From Lichtheimia corymbifera B2541 (taxonomy: Eukaryota; Mucoromycota; Mucoromycetes; Mucorales; Lichtheimiaceae), in assembly GCA_000697475.1 (NCBI GenBank), contig JNEU01000776.1, forward strand, positions 1 through 64,000: a stretch of DNA of 64,000 nucleotides, read 5' to 3'. Made by a program: the position numbers and the translations under genes. Positions 57,385 through 64,000 of this stretch are shown one piece after another (the stretch's first letter is position 1; the number at the start of each line of letters is the position of its first letter). Under the pieces are notes generated by a model. The model saw only the letters and a program-made list of their open reading frames with translations, searched no databases and was not told the DNA's origin.

Positions 57385-59248
57385 ATGACTTGGTCTTCAC
57401 CACAACAGCAGAAGCTTGAGCCGTGTCTCGCTCGCCTCGGAACCATGCCAGAAGGTATTCAACATCCAATAAAAATGTCATTGCATAAACAAAGAGACGG
57501 TGTCTTATCATAAATAATCTGGATTTCTTCTTTTTTTTGCCAACAACAACCCACAACAGACAAGCCGTCATTTATTAGCCAAGTCAATGCCATCAATGAC
57601 ACTGAACAACTACGCCATATGCTATTTGAAAAAGAACGAGAACGAGCCAGCTTAGCCAACGATCTAGATGTAGCAGCACAGCTAGGCCTTGTTGTCTCTG
57701 AGACCAATGAGGCTCTACAACTCAAGGTAATCCAGGAACGAGCCATTAGCCGACATCTACCAACTGACACTAGCTCATCCCAACCTGTAGCTAGCATATT
57801 TAGAACAAGAAAATGATATGTTGCGGCAGGAGCTCTCTCAGATACATCCATCGACTGATTCCACCACTTCTTACAACACAAGTACATCGATCCATACCCG
57901 TGACGCCACTACATCACCTCCTCCTGATGATGACGCTACATATACATATGATACACACAATACACTAAACGAACTTGATGATCGAATACACCTTACACAA
58001 GAGTTGAATCAAGCCCGTAAAGAGTTGACCAAATTCAGGAAGGAAATGGATGGATTATCAGCACAATTAAACGATATGGCTTCTGAAATGGTATGGATAC
58101 CATATTGGACGACTGAAGACTCGACATAGGCTAAGATTCTAGTATAGGTCGACTCTCGTGCACGAGTAAGCATGTATGCAAAACGACTCGGTAATGCATA
58201 TTCCTTTGTTGTTGTTGTTTGTAATGTATCTTTACTCACAGACATGCTTTATTAGCCGAGGTTGAACACAAGCTAGCTACTACTCGGGAGATGAATGCCA
58301 ATCTACAAGCTGTTCTTGAGAAAGCGCTTACCAGCCAAAAGCAATCCAGTTCCAATACATCACATCTTGTACGGAATATACAAGTCGACCTTAGCAGAGT
58401 TGTTTCCGAGAACGATCAATTACGTGCAAGAATTGCCGATCTGGAAGGACAGCAAATTGAATCAGAAGAACAGCTAGCAATGATGGTTGCACAAGCCAAA
58501 AAGTACTCTGCTCTTCTTGAACAAGCCCAAGATACCATTCATAGCCTCAGTGAACCACGATTATCTGATGACGACACCCTGAGCAATGGTGCTGGCTCTG
58601 TCTCCTCTTATTGGGATGGTGGAAAGGAGACTGAGATCACAAAGGTAAGATGGAATGATTCGGAAATGGTAATTAGTGGGTCTAATGCCAATTACGCAGG
58701 GCCCAGTGTTTTCCGCAGAATTCAGGCAAGAGATGCAAAAGGAGATCGAACGCAATCTCAACCTTCGTAACGAGATCCGTCACCGTATCATCACTCATGA
58801 ATCCATTAGCTCTGATAAGAAAAAGACCAAAGAAGGACTCAAGTATTTATTATCAGAACGATCCAGTGATGCTGGCCTCATGTCCCTCAGCACCAGCACA
58901 TCCACTACATCCTCCACTATGACTATGAAACAACCTCAACAAACGGATGACGATCATTCACAGCAACAACAACAACAACCATCATCACAGCATCGACCTA
59001 CACAACAGCATCCAACTCCCATCACTGCAACCATGAATACCCTTCGACCCGCTAGTTTCCTCACAGGATTTGGTGGATTTGATAATATGGGATCAGGATT
59101 GGGAACCACAACCAACTTTATTACTCGAGGTGTTCCTACAGCATTTACAGCGCCACGGGGAACAGGAGATACGCCAAGTATAAGTACTCGCTTCTTTCAA
59201 CGCCTTGCAACTCGTTTCGACCAACAGAATGATAAAAAGGGGCGGTAA
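57385..59248 (+). CDS. CC1-box coiled-coil protein, dynein-adaptor-like (BICD/BICDL type)
   Basis: Six exons join: MTWSSPQQQKLEPC..., then a coiled coil. Residues ASLANDLDVAAQLGLVVSETNEALQ carry the CC1-box signature, in which Ala-Ala-x-x-Gly sits in a helix that binds dynein light-intermediate chain in activating adaptors. It is followed by LAYLEQENDMLRQELSQ, a disordered insert, ELNQARKELTKFRKEMDGL, then VEHKLATTREMNANLQAVLEKAL and LSRVVSENDQLRARIADLEGQQ. The C-terminal part has FRQEMQKEIERNLNLRNEIRHRI, and a Ser/Thr/Gln-rich tail ends in FQRLATRFDQQNDKKGR. Fungal proteins of this kind could link organelles or endosomes to dynein. The cargo is unknown. The role is inferred from one motif plus architecture. 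Confidence 0.7.
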
Positions 59249-59924
59249 TCTATAACCCTACTACCAATCCAATAACAACGCATCATCTTCTCCCCACCCC
59301 TTTGTTTACTATCCTATAATAAACCATGCCATGCATCTCGCTTATATTCCAAGTATGGTAAAACTATTAATGTAAATTCGGGGATTGTCAGCTATCAACA
59401 CATGACCCGTGATTACTTATCCTGACGAGGAGAGCATAATGAAACGTTTTTTCACGTGACCTTCATCAAGTCTCGTGACATACCAGGGACACAACTTGAT
59501 GGCAACTTGCTGGAAGAAAACCCCATAGAATAAAGAGCATGTTCACTCATTCCGCCTATGTACCAAATCACTTTGAATGAAAATGGCCATGTACTTTATA
59601 GAGGCTGGGAAAAAGCAGCTTTCATTAGATTTGAGAATCTCGTCGTGAGGTAAATTATCATATTTATTCTGATATAGTATGGTATTGGTTTCCATGGATA
59701 CCAAGGGTATAGTAAAATAAAAAAACAACAATAAAAGCAGCAAAGACAATCAACACGCATATGACGCGACCTTGTGATTCAAATGGACGCGGGCCTCGAA
59801 AGACATTATCCAAGGCAACTCCTCCTCCTCCTTTTCAAGCCAAAGCTTTCGCACAGCGACTCTCTCCCTTTTCCTACTGTTAAGGAGAGCAGCTCATGTT
59901 CTCAGCTTCTACACGACACAAGCA
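59249..59924. other. Intergenic region, no gene seen
   Basis: It holds an AATAA-rich 3' flank of the coiled-coil gene and the upstream region of the exonuclease gene, with a pyrimidine tract (CTCTCTCCCTTTTCC) near 59860. Confidence 0.45.
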
Positions 59925-62679
59925 ATGAGTGGCAATGACTCTGATTCCTCTGATGACGACTGGGTAATCACTTCAACAGCAACCGATTTACCAACCTCGG
60001 TGACAACATCCCCTTCTCCTCCTTCACAACCGCCACAACAACGAACACTGCCACAACCCACCAACCCGAAGAAACCATTGCAACGGCCAACCGTATCACA
60101 GGCTACGGTCCGAACCATTCGAGCCTCATTGTCCAAAAGCCAACTTGCTGGAGACCCCCACAAGACACGATCGGCTGCCGAGATCAACTATATCAGCCAA
60201 GAACAGCTAGAGTCGATATGTTCATCCATGGATAGTCATCTTCTCGTACGTCGATTGGTCGAGACGTATAAAAATGCAGAGACCTTTTTACGGATCAAAG
60301 ATATCGAGACAGCCAAGATGACGTTTGATGCCAGGCTCAGTGAAACGCTTTACCTATGTAGCGATCCAGGATGTTTTATATTGGTAAAGGGGGAATAAGG
60401 CTAAATAGAGTGAATACCATTATCGACTCCATTGAATTTGATGTAGGATTTCATCCGGGCATTGGATTCCTACTTTTCTCAACGTCGAGATCGTGATTTG
60501 ACACCCAAATTTCGTCGATACCTTGTCCAGGCAGCATGCCAAGCTTATCAAACGTTCCTGGATACACCACCCAACGAGTATAAGGTGCCCAACAAGACTC
60601 ACAACAAACCAAAAGCGATAACGACAACGACGACATTGAAGCATCCAGAGGAAGTGGATCTTATCTCTTTCCCTGACGATGATGAACCCAACCTTATTTC
60701 CTTTGATGATGACGACGATGATCATTCACCACCGCCACTATCACTCAACCCGAATAACGACTTGGATGTGACGATCACCGAGATACTGAGTTCCAATGAT
60801 GAAGAGGACGAGGATGATACAAGCAACGATGAGGATGAGGATGATATTGAAAATGGCATGGCTAAGGTTACTTTTGCGGATCTTATGGATATTCCAGCTG
60901 AGACACTGGATCGCTATCGTTTGAAATACGCGCATCAAGAATCATGCATTCATCTTCTCGACGTGATCTCATCCCCTATCCTTATCTATTATGCGATGGG
61001 TGTATTCAAATTACATTCCTTGATGGCGCATGACTGTGATTATGAGGAAGAAGGTGTACGATTATGCCAGATGCTTATGCAGCACAAGCACTACAATGAA
61101 GCGATTTCATGCATACGTCGACTTGATCTTTTTCACGCATTCCCAGTGGAGCAAATGGCTGGAGATATGATATCGAATGGAATGTCGAATATTATGCCAG
61201 TCTATGTCAGTGGTCATGAAGCGTTGCAGCGACAGTTACTTGATTACATCAATAGACAGCTTCGTTATACATTTGCTGGATCACTAGGCATTGTGTCTGA
61301 AGGTACATATATATATTGGTATATCCACAATCTCCCTTCAGGTGACTAATATATCTGTATCACGATAGAACATCTCAAAGACTTGGAGAGCGATCTACAA
61401 AGAGTACCACCCTTACCTCGTTTGAAAGAACGTCGATTCCAAAAAGATCTTACAAGTTGCTGTGGAAAGATTATGCAAGAATTGAACGAGGAACCGACAG
61501 CATATTATTTTATTTGGCTTTCACAACGATATGCATGTTTAAGATGGATCATCATGGAGAGGGCTGCTCAGCAATCAGCGGAGAACGACTATTCAGTATC
61601 CAGCAGCTCCAATTATAACGGCCTCATTGATCTTGTCACAGCCGATGATCCTGCACTCGCAAAACTTGCCATCAAAGAGTTTGTTGATATCGGCGATCCC
61701 GTGGCACCAACCTATTTTGCAGGACGTTTGAAACAACAGCAATTCTTTGTTCAATACTATCAACGACCCTTACAAGATCGCGCAGTAGGCATATTCAAGG
61801 GCGAGCAGCTCTCTCAACCTCGACCTATTCCTTCACGCCACGCAATGTCCAATGACGATACGTTCTATCAATTACCAGCTCATGCTCGACCTGTCATGGT
61901 AGACAACCAACAAGATCTGTTGTACATGAAGGCAACGCTTGCGAAAACACGTGTCTGTGGTCTGGATACCGAATGGGTGCCTCAATTTGCGAGACAAGAA
62001 AAGTTGCAGACAGCTGTCATGCAGATTGCCTCCGATACGGGTTTTGTGTTTTTGGTAGATCTTGCTACTTTATTGCAACCGACCCACGTGGTGCTTTTAC
62101 AAGACTTGGATCTTATTTTACGCATGCTCTTTGAAGCCGATCACATTGTTAAACTAGGCAAGTATATGAGTGTGTTTTGATCTTTTTATATACTAACCAA
62201 GATTCATACAGCCTATGATTTTGGAGGCGATTTCAACTTGCTTGGTCAATGCATGCCTAGTGTGAAAAAGTGGTCGACCAAACATCTGGTGGATTTCAAG
62301 AATTTACGCACTGCAGATGACAAGCCTATCACTGGTGGTCTTTCTGGCACGGTAAAGCACTTTTTAGGTGTCAGCATGAATAAGAAGCAGCAGCTAAGCA
62401 ATTGGGAACAACGGCCTTTGACTGTGGATCAAGCTACCTATGCTGGTAAGGATGATGATAGTAATTGGATGATTGCCAGTGATACTCACAAAGACCTTTT
62501 TTTTTTATATGAAAGCGAGCGATGCATTCTGTCTATTGCAAATCTATGAAGTTCTCTTGGCCACGAATCATTCATTCTTAAAATCAATACCCCGAGTTGC
62601 CACAACGACGTCCCCGACCCCTTCACCACCCATAGGATATGCTCTTCCTCAACCCGAGCAAGATCTTTTTCAGTTTTGA
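59925..62679 (+). CDS. Mut-7/EXD3-like DEDDy 3'-5' exonuclease
   Basis: Five exons join in phase. The N-terminal acidic region (SDSSDDDW) and a helical middle (about 60180-61800: LRIKDIETAKMTF, YLVQAACQAYQTFL, YYAMGVFKLHSLMAHD, RLCQMLMQHKHYNEAISCIRRL, AIKEFVDIGDP) match the layout of Mut-7 proteins. The exonuclease domain follows. CGLDTEWVPQF gives the first Asp and Glu, AYDFGGDFNLL the second Asp, and DQATYAASDAFCLLQIYEVL the Tyr-x-x-x-Asp motif, so all DEDDy residues are present. The last intron must be removed at TATGCTG|GTAAGG to restore that motif. In animals, Mut-7/EXD3 relatives act in RNA processing and silencing. The substrate here is not known. Confidence 0.85.
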
Positions 62680-62790
62680 TCAAAATGCATCTATACCTCA
62701 ATAAAAATGAAATCTTAGATGTAAATACCGAACACTATGTATATAAGATTAAAGGATGTGACATATGATACAAAGAAGTGAATGAATACA

Positions 62791-62810
62791 GAGAGAGAGA
62801 GAGAGAGAGA
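62791..62810. repeat. (GA)10 microsatellite between convergent genes
   Basis: A perfect 20-bp GA run in the short spacer between the exonuclease and RPD3 stop codons, probably in a 3' UTR. Confidence 0.95.
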
Positions 62811-62864
62811 ATATTAATGAGAGAATTGCGGGATACATGGGAAGGGAAACGAACAACTCTTATA

Positions 62865-63972
62865 CTAAGATAAACCAGCATCTTGCCATACGGCATCCAT
62901 TGCCTCGCCTTCATTATCATCATCGCCTTCGTACCATTCGGTTTCTGCCATAGCTGCCATTCGACGTCTATCCTTTCCAGCTTCGGAATCATCCTCTTCA
63001 TCCATCATTTCATCTTCACCATCCAGGAAGCCTTGGATATCAGGCGGAATTTCTTGCATTTGTATACTGGGGGCTGCATCGAGGTATCGCAATTGTTCCA
63101 TGGCTCTCTCTCGCACCTTGAGAAGATATTGCCTGTCGTTTTGGTTTTCAACACGACCTGAGAGATGCGGATGAAGCTGATAATCAGGCTTGAAGAAATC
63201 AATATATTCATTGGGTGGCAAATCATTAGATAGTTCAGTGTCGACCAAAATGGATGTCTCATATGTCCAACAACGAGCGACGTTTCTGACCGTGTAACCG
63301 CCACCACCCACGACCAGTAAGGGTATCTTGAATTCCTTGACATGTTGCACGCATTTGCCATGTGCTTCAATACTAAGGTTGAAACAACCAAGACGATCAC
63401 AGCCAAGAGAATCGGCACCGCACTGTAATACAATTGCTGAGGGTTGAAATGTGTTGATGACTTGGTCAATGACTTCTTTGAATAACCAGACGTATGCATC
63501 GTCATCAATTCCATCTCGCAATGGCACGTTGAGTGAATAGTATTTGCCGAGTGAGCTGCCGATTTCATCGATATGTCCAGTGCCTGGAAAGAAATCACCG
63601 TTGTACTTGTGGAACGACACTGTCATGACGCGATCAGTTGTGTAAAATGCTTCTTGCACACCATCGCCGTGATGGATATCAATGTCGATGTACAGGACAC
63701 GAGGGAAATAACGAAGCAATTCAAGGATGCCGAGGACAATGTCGTTGACGTAACAAAACCCGCTCGCTTCACATTTTTTTGCGTGATGTAATCCACCAGA
63801 CCAATTGATACAAATGTCGGCACCGTTTGCAATCAGTTTTCTTGAAGCTTCAATAGTCGCCCCTGCATAGCGTTGGCAGAATTCGTAAATGCCTGAGAAT
63901 ACCGGACAATCATCGCCCACGTTGAATCTTTGGAAAACATTCTCATATTCCTCAGCGTTGTCAGGTGTCACC
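62865..63972 (-). CDS. RPD3: Class I histone deacetylase (RPD3), 5' end cut by the window
   Basis: One long exon encodes about 369 residues from [26 protein letters not shown] to the stop. The catalytic core is intact: [10 protein letters not shown] (two active-site His), [12 protein letters not shown] (zinc-binding Asp and His), [15 protein letters not shown] (second zinc Asp) and [18 protein letters not shown] (catalytic Tyr). It removes acetyl groups from histone tails in Rpd3/Sin3-type co-repressor complexes. The acidic tail ([21 protein letters not shown]) suits HDAC1/2 relatives. The frame continues to the edge, but TATAG just before Arg-Val-Thr looks like an intron acceptor. I therefore end the exon at 63972 and place the remaining N-terminal region outside. 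Confidence 0.95.
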
Positions 63973-64000
63973 CTATACGTATCCATCAATACCATGCATT

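Overview
The window is nuclear DNA from a filamentous fungus, most likely an early-diverging one of the Mucorales/Mucoromycota type. This is inferred from dense introns of about 50-65 nt, moderate A+T content, and gene families such as fungal SHO1, PHO88, a bZIP protein with a C-terminal DUF3425-like region, Rim15-type endosulfine, proline/serine-rich GPI wall proteins, a meiotic HFM1/MER3 helicase and a CC1-box dynein adaptor. No single gene fixes the species. Most genes had to be rebuilt by joining exons across GT-AG introns, with three GC-AG introns inferred.

Layout. The left edge (1-485) is the 5' end of an LTR retrotransposon on the minus strand: a 240-bp LTR with perfect TGTCGT/ACGACA ends, a possible primer-binding site and the start of a gag-like ORF. 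Positions 1057-5305 are repeat-rich and hold copy A of a complex non-coding element built from ~110-bp units and nested palindromes. From 6.6 to 35.8 kb lies a dense gene block: NDUFA4-like subunit (-), striatin (-), PHO88/SND3 (+), a GPI wall protein (+), HFM1/MER3 (+), a NEDD8-type protease (-), a small GPI protein (+), the 2-oxoglutarate dehydrogenase E2 subunit (-), a membrane-tethered methyltransferase (-), NOM1/SGD1 (-), a Whi5/Nrm1-like protein (-), a bZIP factor (-), SHO1 (-) and ribosomal protein uS14/RPS29 (-). From 35.8 to 44.1 kb I find no gene; this stretch holds copy B (+) and copy C (inverted) of the same element. From 44.1 kb to the right edge lie a small unknown protein (-), a Ser-rich single-pass membrane protein (+), endosulfine (-) divergent from phosphoketolase (+), a four-TM protein (+), a two-TM protein (-), a CC1-box coiled-coil dynein-adaptor-like protein (+), a Mut-7/EXD3-like exonuclease (+) and a class I histone deacetylase (RPD3, cut by the window edge, -).

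How the genes relate. This is an ordinary eukaryotic neighbourhood, not an operon. Themes recur: signalling and PP2A control (striatin, endosulfine, SHO1), mitochondrial metabolism (NDUFA4-like, E2), carbon metabolism (phosphoketolase), ribosome biogenesis (NOM1, RPS29) and chromatin/meiosis (RPD3, HFM1).

The least explained part of the window is the three-copy complex repeat. It has a higher-order arrangement of ~110-bp units and near-perfect 280-360 bp palindromes whose cores are inverted relative to each other. I do not recognise it as any named transposon family.
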